Source: CAWEEP01 sp963808125 | GTDB taxonomy: Bacteria > Chloroflexota > Dormibacteria > Aeolococcales > Aeolococcaceae | Direction: 5' to 3' | Length of the DNA: 64,000 nucleotides | Assembly (NCBI GenBank): GCA_963808125.1 | Contig: CAWEEP010000071.1 | Location: 26,205-90,204 of the forward strand | Shown: piece after piece, positions 1-8,535 of the stretch | Numbering within the stretch: the first letter of the stretch is position 1 | How the letters are laid out: every line of letters starts with the position of its first letter | Notes under the pieces: generated by a model | The model's input: the letters and a program-made list of their open reading frames with translations, nothing else | The model's database searches: none | What the model was told of the DNA's origin: nothing | Position numbers and translations under genes: made by a program

Positions 1-1376
1 GCTGCTCACCAAGTCAGACGCCGCCCGGCTGCTCACCGTCAGCGTGCGCCAGATCTCCCGCTGGCTGGCCGACGGCTCCCTGACCCCTGTCCGCTTGGGA
101 CCCCGGCTGGTGAGATTCGCTCCGCAGGAGTTGACGGCCTTCGTCGAGCGTCAGAGCGCGCCTCCGTCACCGCCGGTTGAGTGGCCGACGAGGGGCAGGC
201 GCCAGACCCTGCGGCGGACAGCCTAGTGTTCGCCCTGATGAGGAGACGGCAGCGACCGGGAACGGGCACCGCCCGCCAGCGGGGCAACCGCTGGGAGATC
301 CGGATCTTCGTCGACGGCCGCCGGCTGAGCGTGTACGGGGCGACCCAGGAGGAGGCGCAACGCAAGGCTGACGCTGCCAAGCAGCAGCGCCGGCGGACTG
401 GCCAGGCTCCAACTGTCAGGGACTGGCTCGCCGAGTGGCTGGAGCTTCGCAGGGACCAGGTCCGGCCCCAGACGTGGCTCAGCTACGAGGCCCACGCCCG
501 CCTGCACATCGTGCCCTCCATCGGCACCGTCCGGCTGGACGCGCTCACCCCGGAGCACCTCGACAGGCTCCACGCCGAGCTCGCACGCAAGGTTGGAGGG
601 ACCACGGCCCATCACGTCCACATGACCCTCGCAACGGCCCTCAACGTGGCGACGAAGCGTGGGCTGCCGGTGTCGTCGGCGATCCATGCCGTGTCCCCGC
701 CGCGTCGCGCCGAGCGGGCCATCGTCAACCTCTCCCCCGACGAGGTCGATCGGCTCCTCGCTGCGGCCGCCGGCGACCCTCGGGAGGCCCTCTACGTCGT
801 GGCCGTGCTGCTGGGGGTGCGGGAAGGCGAGCTCCTCGGCCTGCCGTGGGGGAACTTGGACCTGGCTCGGCGACAGCTGCGCATCACAGGGACCGCATCG
901 CGGACGCTGGAGGGGGAGCACGTGGTCACGCTGCCGAAGACCTCCGCGAGCCGCCGGAGGCTGATGCTGCCCCTTCTGGCGGTCGACGCATTGGCGCGGA
1001 CGCCAAGGCTCGGCGACCTCGTCTGGCCGGGGGACGACGGTCGGGTCATGCCGAGCTCGACGTTCACACACCGCTGGGAGGCGCTCCGAAGCCGCGCTGG
1101 GATCCGGCCGGTGAACTTCCACGCCCTCCGCCACACCGCCGCCACCCTGGCGCTCGAGGACGGCCAGCCGGCCCACGTGGTCGCGGCCATGCTCGGCCAC
1201 GCCTCAGTCGCAACCACCCTCCGCATCTACGCCCATGTGACCCAGGTCAGCACCGAGGCGCTGGTGGCCTCGATCGACGCCCGGCACGGTCGGCGACTCC
1301 GCGTCCTCCCGGGGGAGTTAAGGGGTACGAGTGGGGGTACGGATTGGAAAGTCGTTGCCCCACAAGGGGTTTCTGG
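1..1376. mobile_element. Right end of an integrative element inserted at tRNA-Leu
   Basis: An excisionase-like HTH gene and a tyrosine integrase run toward the 3' end of a tRNA-Leu gene on the opposite strand. This is the usual layout for an element integrated into a tRNA 3' end (phage, actinobacterial ICE or genomic island). The left part of the element and the second att copy lie outside the window. The exact core of the attachment site cannot be set without that second copy; the tRNA 3' end near 1374-1400 is the expected position. Confidence 0.6.
2..226 (+). CDS. Excisionase-like HTH protein (AlpA/HTH_17 type), 5' end missing
   Basis: This open frame enters from the window edge. The visible part reads as a small DNA-binding protein: LLTKSDAARLLTVS, then VRQISRWLADGSL, then a short basic wing (PVRLGPRLVRF) and the helix ending in AFVERQ. 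That is the helix-turn-helix pattern of excisionase/AlpA-type proteins, which normally bend DNA next to an att site and bias the integrase toward excision. It ends 11 bp before the preferred start of the integrase, fitting a xis-int pair. A first in-frame ATG exists at 44, but the HTH begins upstream of it, so the true start is outside the window. Confidence 0.65.
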   Translation: MLTKSDAARLLTVSVRQISRWLADGSLTPVRLGPRLVRFAPQELTAFVERQSAPPSPPVEWPTRGRRQTLRRTA

Positions 1377-1500
1377 TGCCGGGAAAGGGAATCGAACCCT
1401 TACGAGCATACGCTCACAGCGCCCTGAACGCTGCGTGTCTACCAGTTCCACCACCCCGGCACGATGGGGGCTCCGATCGTATCAGCCCCCGGCCCGGTAA
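238..1500 (+). CDS. int: Tyrosine recombinase/integrase (phage or ICE type)
   Basis: This is a site-specific recombinase of the lambda-integrase/XerD superfamily. The first ~50 residues form an arm-binding-type domain (GNRWEIRIFVDGRRLSVYG), followed by a SAM-like core-binding domain and the catalytic domain. The catalytic set is visible: Arg in GVREGELLGL, Lys in LPKTSASRRR, His-x-x-Arg in HALRHTAATL, His in MLGHASV and the nucleophilic Tyr in RIYAHV. ATG at 238 is preferred; a GTG at 181 would overlap the preceding gene by 46 bp. About 40 C-terminal residues are translated from antisense tRNA-Leu and DNA beyond it, so the stop codon lies in host sequence. The excised circular form would therefore end in a different tail. 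Confidence 0.9.
   Translation: MRRRQRPGTGTARQRGNRWEIRIFVDGRRLSVYGATQEEAQRKADAAKQQRRRTGQAPTVRDWLAEWLELRRDQVRPQTWLSYEAHARLHIVPSIGTVRLDALTPEHLDRLHAELARKVGGTTAHHVHMTLATALNVATKRGLPVSSAIHAVSPPRRAERAIVNLSPDEVDRLLAAAAGDPREALYVVAVLLGVREGELLGLPWGNLDLARRQLRITGTASRTLEGEHVVTLPKTSASRRRLMLPLLAVDALARTPRLGDLVWPGDDGRVMPSSTFTHRWEALRSRAGIRPVNFHALRHTAATLALEDGQPAHVVAAMLGHASVATTLRIYAHVTQVSTEALVASIDARHGRRLRVLPGELRGTSGGTDWKVVAPQGVSGAGKGNRTLTSIRSQRPERCVSTSSTTPARWGLRSYQPPAR
1374..1460 (-). tRNA. tRNA-Leu, anticodon CAG
   Basis: The minus strand folds into a complete class II tRNA. A 7-bp acceptor stem (GCCGGGG with TCCCGGC) is followed by discriminator A and an encoded CCA. The anticodon stem is CAGCG/CGCTG around loop TTCAGGG, giving anticodon CAG (plus-strand 1424-1426), which reads CUG. 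The variable arm is long (TGAGC-GTAT-GCTCG), as expected for leucine. The T arm is AAGGG/CCCTT around TTCGATT. The 3' end faces the integrase gene and is the likely integration target; the gene remains intact. Confidence 0.95.
1466..1490 (-). terminator. Possible hairpin between the solute-binding gene and tRNA-Leu
   Basis: GGGGGCT (1466-1472) and AGCCCCC (1484-1490) form a perfect 7-bp stem with an 11-nt loop, just after the solute-binding-protein gene and before tRNA-Leu. There is no clear T tract. It may end the long minus-strand transcript or be part of the tRNA leader. Confidence 0.25.
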
Positions 1501-1552
1501 CGGCCGGATCGGCGCTCCCGCCTGGCCCGCCCGGCATCCCCATGTGCACGGT

Positions 1553-3157
1553 TCAGAGCTTCCACGAGGCGGCGTCGCCGAATGGGTCGCCCACCTCGGT
1601 GACCACCGCCTTGGAGAGCGTCCGGCTGACGACGAGGCTCTCCTGCGGGGCATAGAGGAAGACGGCGGGGACGTCGGTGGCGAGATCGTTCGCCACCCGT
1701 GCCGCAGCGGCCGTGCGCTGCGACAACGAGCCGGCCGTGGCCAGGGCGGTCAGGTCCTGGTCGAGGAAGGCGTCGATCGGGCCGCCCGACACGTTGAAGC
1801 CGGTGGGCGGCGTCGCCGTGGACAGCCAGTAGCTGCTGACATCGGGGTCGGCGCCGTTGTCCCAGCTGGCGATGGCGAGCTGGAAGGCCTCGGCGAGGAG
1901 CACCCCGCTCAGGAACTGGCCGCTCGGGACGACCGCCACGGTGGTGGCGATACCCAGCGCGTCGAGCTGGGAGGCGACACCGGTCGCCACCTGCGGCAGG
2001 GGCGCGACGTCGGGGACGCTGAGGGAGAAGCTGAGCGCGACGCCGTTGCGGCCCCGGTCACCGTCGGGACCGCTCACCCAGCCGTCCGCGGTGAGCGCGG
2101 CGCCGGCCGCCTGGGCGTTGGGCAGGGCGCTGGCCGTCGCCTTGGCCAGCCAGAGGACGCCGGCCGGGATGGGGCCGTACTGCGGGACCCCCAGGCCCTC
2201 CAGGGGCCCGCTGACGATCTGGCTCCGGTCGATGGCCTCGTTGACGGCCGAGCGGACCACCGGGTCGGACAGACCCTGGACCCGCTCGTTGAAGATGAGG
2301 TCGACGAAGCCGAAGGTGGTGACGTCGTCCGCCACCGACCCCGACCGGTGCAGGAGTTGGGCCCGCTCGGCGGGGGTGGTGGCCAGGACGGCGTCGACAG
2401 ACCTCGCGGCAAAGGCGGCTGCGGCGGCGGCGAACGTCCCCATCGGCACGACCTCGACGCGATCCAGCTGGGGCCTCGGGTCCGCGTAGGGATTGCTGAC
2501 CAGGGTGATGCCGCCGACGTTCGTTCCCGCCACCTCGTAGGGACCGGAGGTGGCCAGGGCGGTGCCGGCCTCCGACGCCAGCCTGGCGATCGCCGCGTGC
2601 GTGAGCGTCCCCAGCGGCAGGATGGGAAGCTGGCTCAGCGTGACCGGGAAGGAGGCCCGGGGCGTGGCCAGGGACAGGGTCAGGGTGGCGCCCGACGCGG
2701 TCGCATCGACCCCGTTCCAGGCGCTCGCCAGCGAGGTGTCGGGAAAGCCCCGCGACTGCACCCAGCCGATGGTGGCCAGCGCGTCCTGCAGGGTCAGCGC
2801 GGTGCCGTCCGACCAGTGCAGTCCGGAACGCAGCGTCAGCCGGTAGGTGAGGCCGTCGAGGCTCGTCGTCAGGGCGGCGGCCAGGTCGGGAACTGGGGAG
2901 GCGGTGGCGTTGAGGTGGAGGAGGCTGCGGTACAGGAGTGGGGACATGGCGGCGACCGCCGGGTCGGTGGCGTCAACCAGCGGATCGAGGGAGAGGGGCA
3001 GGCGGTCGGTGACGAGGGCGACCCGGTAGTCGGCGGTTGGCTGCATGAGGTCGCCGATGATCCGAGAACTGACGGCGGCCAGCGTCGCCGCCACGGCAAT
3101 GCCGGCCAGGACCAGGGCGACGATGATCTCCAGCCGGCGAGCCGGCCGGTGGATCAG
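1553..3157 (-). CDS. ABC-type peptide/nickel-family (family 5) solute-binding protein
   Basis: This is an extracytoplasmic solute-binding protein of the SBP_bac_5 type, the family that captures oligopeptides, nickel or other small solutes for an ABC importer. An N-terminal hydrophobic stretch (IIVALVLAGIAVAATLAAV) serves as signal peptide or anchor; no lipobox Cys is seen. Family hallmarks follow: LPLSLDPLVDATDPAV, LLYRSLLHLN, LTLRSGLHWSDGTALTLQDAL and the C-terminal AFQLAIASWDNGADPD. No ATG or GTG precedes the signal segment. The best start is a CTG whose last two bases are the first two of the secG stop (CTGA, 3154-3157), which implies translational coupling. No permease or ATPase genes lie nearby, so the substrate is unknown. 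The start is the uncertain part. Confidence 0.75.
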   Translation of the reverse strand: MIHRPARRLEIIVALVLAGIAVAATLAAVSSRIIGDLMQPTADYRVALVTDRLPLSLDPLVDATDPAVAAMSPLLYRSLLHLNATASPVPDLAAALTTSLDGLTYRLTLRSGLHWSDGTALTLQDALATIGWVQSRGFPDTSLASAWNGVDATASGATLTLSLATPRASFPVTLSQLPILPLGTLTHAAIARLASEAGTALATSGPYEVAGTNVGGITLVSNPYADPRPQLDRVEVVPMGTFAAAAAAFAARSVDAVLATTPAERAQLLHRSGSVADDVTTFGFVDLIFNERVQGLSDPVVRSAVNEAIDRSQIVSGPLEGLGVPQYGPIPAGVLWLAKATASALPNAQAAGAALTADGWVSGPDGDRGRNGVALSFSLSVPDVAPLPQVATGVASQLDALGIATTVAVVPSGQFLSGVLLAEAFQLAIASWDNGADPDVSSYWLSTATPPTGFNVSGGPIDAFLDQDLTALATAGSLSQRTAAAARVANDLATDVPAVFLYAPQESLVVSRTLSKAVVTEVGDPFGDAASWKL

Positions 3158-3390
3158 TGGCTGCCGGCCCAGAGATTGAGGGCCGACACGATCACGAAGA
3201 GGCCGATGCACACCGCGCTGAAGCGCAGCAGGCCCGCCTCCAGGCCGCGACGCCGCCGGTAGCCGCCGCCAGGGTCGCCACCACCTCCGATCGTGCCGCC
3301 GAGACCGCTCGACTTCGGCGTCTGGAGCAAGATGCCAAGCATCACGAGAATCGCGACCACGACCTGGACCGCGAGAAGAATTGTTCGCAC
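3154..3390 (-). CDS. secG: Preprotein translocase subunit SecG
   Basis: This 78-residue protein has the SecG plan: a transmembrane helix at residues ~4-22 (LLAVQVVVAILVMLGILLQ), a short Gly-rich loop containing the family pattern SSGLGGTIGGGG, and a second helix near the C terminus (FSAVCIGLFVIVSALNLW). SecG stabilises SecYEG and aids SecA-driven export. It sits downstream of the glycolytic genes, an arrangement also known from other Gram-positive-type genomes, and its stop overlaps the proposed start of the downstream solute-binding protein. The first base context is clean and the ATG start is unambiguous. Confidence 0.9.
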   Translation of the reverse strand: MRTILLAVQVVVAILVMLGILLQTPKSSGLGGTIGGGGDPGGGYRRRRGLEAGLLRFSAVCIGLFVIVSALNLWAGSH

Positions 3391-3463
3391 GCAATAGTGC
3401 CTCCGGGTTGGCTCGCTGGCGAGTATAGCCGCCGTAAGGGGGCTCTTCGGTCCGCCCGGAGGC

Positions 3464-3916
3464 TCAGCCGGCGTCGCGCCCGGCCGAGTTCGGGTTGTCC
3501 GCGATCCCCCAGGTGACGATGCGGCTTGGGGTGATCCTGATCAGCTCGGGATCGAAGCTCGGCTGAACGCTCTCCCCGCCCGAGGCGAGCGTCTCGGCCG
3601 TGCCCCTGATCTCGATGGCCCGGGTGGTCCAGGGGGCGAGAACGTCGTCGATCACGATCGAGGCGCGCCCCGTTGCCAGGACGTCGCGCCACTTCTTGCG
3701 GGTGGCGAAGCCGCCATGGCCGCCGATGTCGATGGTGTCTGTGTCGGGGTTGTGGCGGAAGGCCACGGGGACGACGTGCGGCTGGCCGTCGGCGCCCACC
3801 GTGGCCAGGCGGCCGAGGCGCTGGCTCGCCATGTAGGCGATCTCCTGATCGCTGAAGACGCTGATGGCCGTCCCTCCCATGCTCCCCCCACCGCTTCCGC
3901 GTCCACTCTGACGCAT
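3464..3916 (-). CDS. PPOX-fold (pyridoxamine-phosphate-oxidase-like) F420/FMN protein
   Basis: This is a small split-barrel protein of about 150 residues. The family pattern is visible: YMASQRLGRLATVGADGQPHVVPVAFRH at its start, then KWRDVLATGRASIVIDDV in the middle, and the closing RITPSRIVTWGI. This closing motif and length resemble the PPOX-class F420-dependent oxidoreductases of actinobacteria more than true PdxH. It would bind a deazaflavin or flavin in the cytoplasm and reduce or oxidise an unknown substrate. An alternative start at 3880 (MGGTAISVFS) would remove 12 poorly conserved residues. It lies 35 bp after the winged-helix gene and 73 bp before secG on the same strand. Confidence 0.8.
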   Translation of the reverse strand: MRQSGRGSGGGSMGGTAISVFSDQEIAYMASQRLGRLATVGADGQPHVVPVAFRHNPDTDTIDIGGHGGFATRKKWRDVLATGRASIVIDDVLAPWTTRAIEIRGTAETLASGGESVQPSFDPELIRITPSRIVTWGIADNPNSAGRDAG

Positions 3917-3951
3917 CGTGGCCGTCCAGTGACGTCGGGAAGGGCCGCAGA

Positions 3952-5037
3952 TCAGTGCCAGGTCACCTCGGCGGGAGGGCCGAGGAACGCGCCCAGGCTC
4001 CGCCCGGCCGCCTCGACCGCGTTGGCCTCGCGGGCCGTCAGACGGCCGAACGCCCGAATCTCGATGCGCACCGCCCCGCGGGCGAGGGCCCGCCGCCAGG
4101 TGCCCCGCACCAGGCCGTCCACGATGACGACGTTGGCGAGGACGCTGCCGAAGGACAGGAGCCCCGGCTCGAGGGGATGGCCGGGGTGGGTCAGATCCGC
4201 CCGGTCACGGTAGGCGACGGTGTACTCGTCGAAGTTGGGGAGCAGGTGGGCGGGCGGCCGCCTCCGCCCCGCCGTCACGGGCTCCCATGCGGCGTCGAAC
4301 CAGGCGTCGCCGCCCTCCTCCGGCGGGCGCCCGGTGATCCGCGCCAGCTCGATGGCGGCGCGGGCGTCGGCCATGGCAAGACCCGACCACCAGCAGAAGT
4401 CCCGCAGGCGGGCCGGGCCGTGGCCGCGGAAGTACCGCCTCGCGAGTTCGGCCAGGGCGGAGGGACGGTCCAGTTCAGGGCTGGCGGGGGCCCGCTCGTC
4501 GAGCAGCGCGTAGGTGAACTGACGGCCCCGACGCGGTCCGCTGACGATGACCGCGTCCTTCTCGGCGCAGATCAGGAGGTGGGGCAGTCGCTGCCCCTGC
4601 GCGGAGATGCCAGCGTTCTCCAGCGCCACCCCGAGCTCCGGGCGGGTGAGCTGCCGCCCGCCGGTGAGCGCCGCCCGCAAGACCTGGGAGGAACGCTCCA
4701 CGGTCGGCAGGTCGAGCCCGAGCTCGCGGAGGCGGCTCGCGGACGAGCGCCGGCTCCTCGCCCGGGTCAGGCTGAGCAGCCAGCGGATGTCCCCGGGGAG
4801 GACGAAGTGCCAGGTCGCGCGCATGCCATGGGTGCGCAGGATGGCGCCGTCATCGAAGAGGCGGTCGATGCCGGCCGCGGTGGCGCCGGCAGCCCGCTGC
4901 GCCAGCCCCCACGTCGCGGCACCGTAGTCCTGGGCTTGTACGGCGCCCATCCAGCCCACCACGTCGGCGGCCCCGGGGAGCGGATTCCCGGCGAGCCGCT
5001 GCGCCCGCAGGCGCCGCGCCACGACCTCGCGGCTCAC
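3952..5037 (-). CDS. Winged-helix DNA-binding-domain protein (HTH_42/AlkX type)
   Basis: This 361-residue protein belongs to the winged-helix DNA-binding-domain family (also called HTH_42 or YcaQ/AlkX-like), whose studied members are DNA glycosylases acting on crosslinks or bulky alkyl adducts. Visible landmarks are VGWMGAVQAQDYGAATWGL near the N terminus, THGMRATWHFVLPGDIRWLL, a central DFCWWSGL and the C-terminal LLPNFDEYTVAYRDR. The GTG start (5035-5037) overlaps the gpmI stop as GTGA, so an apparent longer frame upstream is only gpmI read out of frame. A repair role is inferred from family members and fits the nearby uvrC and ligA. Confidence 0.75.
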   Translation of the reverse strand: MSREVVARRLRAQRLAGNPLPGAADVVGWMGAVQAQDYGAATWGLAQRAAGATAAGIDRLFDDGAILRTHGMRATWHFVLPGDIRWLLSLTRARSRRSSASRLRELGLDLPTVERSSQVLRAALTGGRQLTRPELGVALENAGISAQGQRLPHLLICAEKDAVIVSGPRRGRQFTYALLDERAPASPELDRPSALAELARRYFRGHGPARLRDFCWWSGLAMADARAAIELARITGRPPEEGGDAWFDAAWEPVTAGRRRPPAHLLPNFDEYTVAYRDRADLTHPGHPLEPGLLSFGSVLANVVIVDGLVRGTWRRALARGAVRIEIRAFGRLTAREANAVEAAGRSLGAFLGPPAEVTWH

Positions 5038-6574
5038 CGGGAGATGAGGCTGGTCCCCGACATCTCCTCGGGCTTGTCGAGGCCCATGATCTCCAGCACC
5101 GTCGGGGCCACGTCGCTGAGACCGCCACCCTCCCGCAGTGAGCGGGCCGGCGAACCGGTGATGACGACCGGCACCGGGTTCAGCGTGTGGGCGGTGAGGG
5201 GCTTCTGCGTCTGCGCGTCGATCTTCAGCTCGGCGTTGCCGTGGTCGGCGGTGATGAGCACGGTGCCTCCCCTGGCATGAGCCGCCTCGACGACGCGGCC
5301 GAGGCACCCGTCGACCACCTCGCAGGCGGTGACGGTGGCCGGGAAGACCCCGGTGTGGCCGACCATGTCCGGGTTGGCGTAATTGACGACGATCAGCGAG
5401 TTGACGCCCATCTCGATGCGCTCGACGACCACGTCGGTGACCGCACGGGCGCTCATCTCGGGGACCAGGTCGTAGGTGGCCGCCTTCTGTGACGGCACCA
5501 GCTGGCGCTCCTCTCCGGGGAAGGGCTGCTCGCGGCCACCGTTGATGAAGTAGGTGACGTGGGCGTACTTCTCCGTCTCGGCAACGTGGAACTGGCGAGC
5601 CCCACTGCGGCTCACCACCTCGGCCAGGGTGTTGACCACGTCGTCGCGGGGAAAGGCGACGGCGACGGGAAGATCCTTCTCGTACTCCGTCATGGTGACG
5701 TAGAGGAGGTCGCTTGGAACACGGCTCCGCTCGAACTGCGAGAAGCCGGGCGTGATCAGCGCCTGGGTGAGCTGGCGGGCCCGGTCCGGGCGGAAGTTGA
5801 AGAAGATCACCGAGTCGGAATCGCGATTCGCACCGGCTCCTCGCCGGCGGCGCAGATGCTCACGGGCGGCAGGAACTCGTCGGTGACGCCCTCTGCGTAC
5901 TGCGCCTGGATGGAGGCGACGGGGTCGGCGGCGCGGGCCTCGCTGGTCCCGGCGACGACCTCATAGGCGCGGGCGATGCGCTCCCATCGCTTGTCCCGGT
6001 CCATCGCGTAGTAGCGGCCGGCGACGGACACGACGCGGCCCACGCCGACCTGGCGCAGTGCCGCGACGAATTCGGCCATGAAGGTGGCGCCGCTCGTCGG
6101 CAGCTCGTCGCGCCCGTCCATGAAGGCGTGGACATAGACGCGGTCGAGACCGCGGCGGCGGGCCAGCTCGCAGATCGCCACGGCGTGCTCCTGGTGGCTG
6201 TGCACGCCGCCGGGCGAGACGAGACCGAGCAGGTGCAGCGCACGTTCGCGCTGGATCGCCGTGTCCACCGCGCTGAGCAGGGCGGGGTTCTCGTAGAAGC
6301 TGCCGTCACGGATGGCCCGGCCGATCCGGGTCAGCGGCTGGAAGATGACGCGGCCGGCGCCGATGGTGAGATGGCCCACCTCGGAGTTGCCCTGCTGGCC
6401 CTCGGGCACGCCCACCGATTCTCCGCTCGCCGCCACCAGCGTGCGGGGGCAGGTCTCCCACATCTGGTCGTAGTGGGGGGTCCGCGCGGCCATGATGGCG
6501 TTGCCGAAGGCGTCGGGGTTGTATCCCCAGCCGTCGATGATGACGAGGACGACGGGCCGCGTCTGGTCCGTCAC
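5034..6574 (-). CDS. gpmI: 2,3-bisphosphoglycerate-independent phosphoglycerate mutase, one frameshift
   Basis: GpmI interconverts 3- and 2-phosphoglycerate in glycolysis using two manganese ions. The N-terminal half has VVLVIIDGWGYN and the phospho-serine motif GQQGNSEVGHLTIGAGR; the C-terminal half has IFFNFRPDRARQLT, NYANPDMVGHTG and ITADHGNAELK. The two halves are in different frames. Joining them needs one extra base near 5820-5828, where VRI should continue as RDSDSVIFFNF. The combined length of about 513 residues matches the family. The GTG start overlaps the tpiA stop (GTGA) and its own stop overlaps the next gene. A sequencing error is more likely than true loss, because both halves are fully conserved on each side of the break. 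Confidence 0.85.
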
Positions 6575-7344
6575 CTCTGGAGACGGGCCTCGGCGGCCCG
6601 GACGATGACGCTGAAGGCGTCGACTCGGAGACTGGCACCGCCCACCAGCGCCCCGTCGATGTGGGGCTGGGCGAACAGCTCCGCCGCGTTGGCCGCGGTG
6701 ACGCTGCCGCCGTAGAGGATTGGCACGCTGCTGGCGGCCTCGCCGAGGAGCTCGTCGAGCCGGCTGGCGATGTGGGCGCAGACCTCCTCGGCCTGCTCGG
6801 GGGTCGCCGTCCGGCCCGTGCCGATGGCCCAGACCGGCTCGTAGGCGACGACGAACTCGCCGTCCCCGGGATCCTCGATGCCCTCCAGGGCGCTGCGCAG
6901 GTGCCGGTCGACGACCGCCATGGTGGTGCCGCCTCCGCGCTCGTCCTCGGTCTCGCCGACGGCGAGGGTGATGCGCAGCCGGTGCTGGCGGGCCGCCCGC
7001 AGCTTGCGGGCGATCAGCTCGTCGCTCTCGCCCATGATGTGGCGACGCTCGGAGTGTCCGAGGAGCACGTCATCGCAGAGGCCGGCCAGCATCGCCGGCG
7101 AGACCTCGCCGGTGAAGGCGCCGCGATCCTCGGCGTAGCAGTCCTGGGCGCCGAGACGGATGCGGCTGCCGCGCAGCGCCTCGCGCACCGGCACGAGATG
7201 GGTGAAGGGGGGCAGGACGGCCACCTCCACCGGCGTCTGCTCCAGCTCGGCGCGCAGCGCCAGGGCGAGGGCCACACCCTCGTCCACGGTGGTGTTCATC
7301 TTCCAGTTGCCCGCCACCAGCGGGCTCGGATGCAGGGCGCTCAT
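6571..7344 (-). CDS. tpiA: Triosephosphate isomerase
   Basis: This cytoplasmic TIM-barrel enzyme interconverts dihydroxyacetone phosphate and glyceraldehyde 3-phosphate. All active-site elements are present in 257 residues: the Lys of GNWKMN near residue 11, His of LLGHSERR, Glu of VAYEPVWAIGTG with its flexible loop, and the phosphate-binding YGGSV plus GALVGGASL at the C terminus. The ATG overlaps the pgk stop as ATGA and its own stop overlaps the gpmI GTG start, so the three genes are translationally coupled. Confidence 0.97.
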   Translation of the reverse strand: MSALHPSPLVAGNWKMNTTVDEGVALALALRAELEQTPVEVAVLPPFTHLVPVREALRGSRIRLGAQDCYAEDRGAFTGEVSPAMLAGLCDDVLLGHSERRHIMGESDELIARKLRAARQHRLRITLAVGETEDERGGGTTMAVVDRHLRSALEGIEDPGDGEFVVAYEPVWAIGTGRTATPEQAEEVCAHIASRLDELLGEAASSVPILYGGSVTAANAAELFAQPHIDGALVGGASLRVDAFSVIVRAAEARLQR

Positions 7345-8528
7345 AGACGGACCTTCTCTTCGAGGGCGGCGACGCCAGGCAGCTCCCTGCCCTCCAGAAA
7401 CTCGAGCGTAGCGCCGCCACCCGTGGAGACGTGGGTGATGCTCTCGGTGACCCCGGCGGCGTCGAGGGCGGCGGCGAGGTCGCCTCCCCCCACCACGCTG
7501 GTCGCCGAGGACTTGCCCAGGGCCTCGGCGACGGCGCGGGTGCCCCGGGCGAAGTCGGGGATCTCGTAGATGCCGAGCGGCCCGTTCCAGACGACGGTGC
7601 CCGCCCCCTCGCAGGCCTGGGCGATGAGGCGGCAGGTCTCGGAGCCGGCATCGACGACCATCTTGTCGTCGGGGATTGCCGTCCAGGCCACCGTCTCTGC
7701 CCGGGCTCCAGCCGCCGCCTCGGCCACGACCACGACGTCGACGGGCAGCTTGATCTCGCTGCCCGAGGCGCCGGCCTTGGCCAGCAGTTCCTTGGCGGTG
7801 GCGACCCACTCCTCCTCGACCAGGGACGTGCCGGTGCCCACGCCGAGGGCGCGGTAGAAGGTGCAGGCCATGGCGCCACCGATCCAGAGCGTGTCGACCC
7901 GCTTCAGCAGGTTCTCGACGACGCCGATCTTGGTGGAGATCTTGGCCCCGCCGATGATGGCCACCAGCGGCCGGCGGGGGTCCTCCAGGACGCCGCCCAG
8001 GACCTCGAGCTCACGCGCCATGAGGTACCCCGAGACGGCCGATAGGTGGTGGGCGATGCCCTCCGTCGAGGCGTGGGCCCGGTGCGCCGTGCCGAACGCG
8101 TCGTTGACGTAGACGTCCGCCAGGGCGGCGAGCTTCTCGACGAAGGCCGGGTCGTTGGCCTCCTCGCCAGGCTCGAAGCGGACGTTCTCCAGCATGGCCA
8201 CGTCGCCGTTGGCAAGATGGCCGATCGCCTTCTCCGCCTCCGGACCGACGACGGCGGGAATCTGGTGGACCGTCGTGCCGAGCAGCTCGCCGAGCCGCAC
8301 CGCCAGCGGGGCGGTGGTCAGCGCGGGGTTGACCTTGCCCTTGGGGCGGCCCAGGTGGGTGACCACGATTGTCCGAGCGCCCCGCTCGCAGAGCGCCCTG
8401 AGAGTGGGAAGCGCCGCCCGGATGCGGCGGTCGTCGACGATGACCCCGTCCTTCATGGGGACGTTGAAATCGACACGAACCAGGACGCGCTTCCCGGATA
8501 CCGTGATGTCGTCGATCGTCGCCTTCAC
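7341..8528 (-). CDS. pgk: Phosphoglycerate kinase
   Basis: Pgk transfers phosphate from 1,3-bisphosphoglycerate to ADP, the first ATP-yielding step of lower glycolysis. The 395-residue protein shows the signature RVLVRVDFNVPMKDG, the substrate region HLGRPKG, and the nucleotide-binding C-terminal half with GGAKISTKIGV, VWNGPLGIYE and the Gly-rich VSTGGGATLEFLEG. It starts with GTG 7 bp after the gap stop and ends overlapping tpiA. An upstream extension in the same frame reaches into gap but lacks any pgk homology. Confidence 0.97.
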   Translation of the reverse strand: MKATIDDITVSGKRVLVRVDFNVPMKDGVIVDDRRIRAALPTLRALCERGARTIVVTHLGRPKGKVNPALTTAPLAVRLGELLGTTVHQIPAVVGPEAEKAIGHLANGDVAMLENVRFEPGEEANDPAFVEKLAALADVYVNDAFGTAHRAHASTEGIAHHLSAVSGYLMARELEVLGGVLEDPRRPLVAIIGGAKISTKIGVVENLLKRVDTLWIGGAMACTFYRALGVGTGTSLVEEEWVATAKELLAKAGASGSEIKLPVDVVVVAEAAAGARAETVAWTAIPDDKMVVDAGSETCRLIAQACEGAGTVVWNGPLGIYEIPDFARGTRAVAEALGKSSATSVVGGGDLAAALDAAGVTESITHVSTGGGATLEFLEGRELPGVAALEEKVRL

Positions 8529-8535
8529 GGGTGCC

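Noticed and set aside
1331..3262. Long plus-strand frame (about 640 codons) opposite the solute-binding gene
   Set aside because: It is rich in Arg/Gly/Pro with no domain and is the reverse complement of a clear gene. High GC makes such antisense frames common.
3158..3394. N-terminal extension of the solute-binding protein to 613 residues
   Set aside because: The extra 79 residues are secG read in the wrong frame and contain no signal or family sequence.
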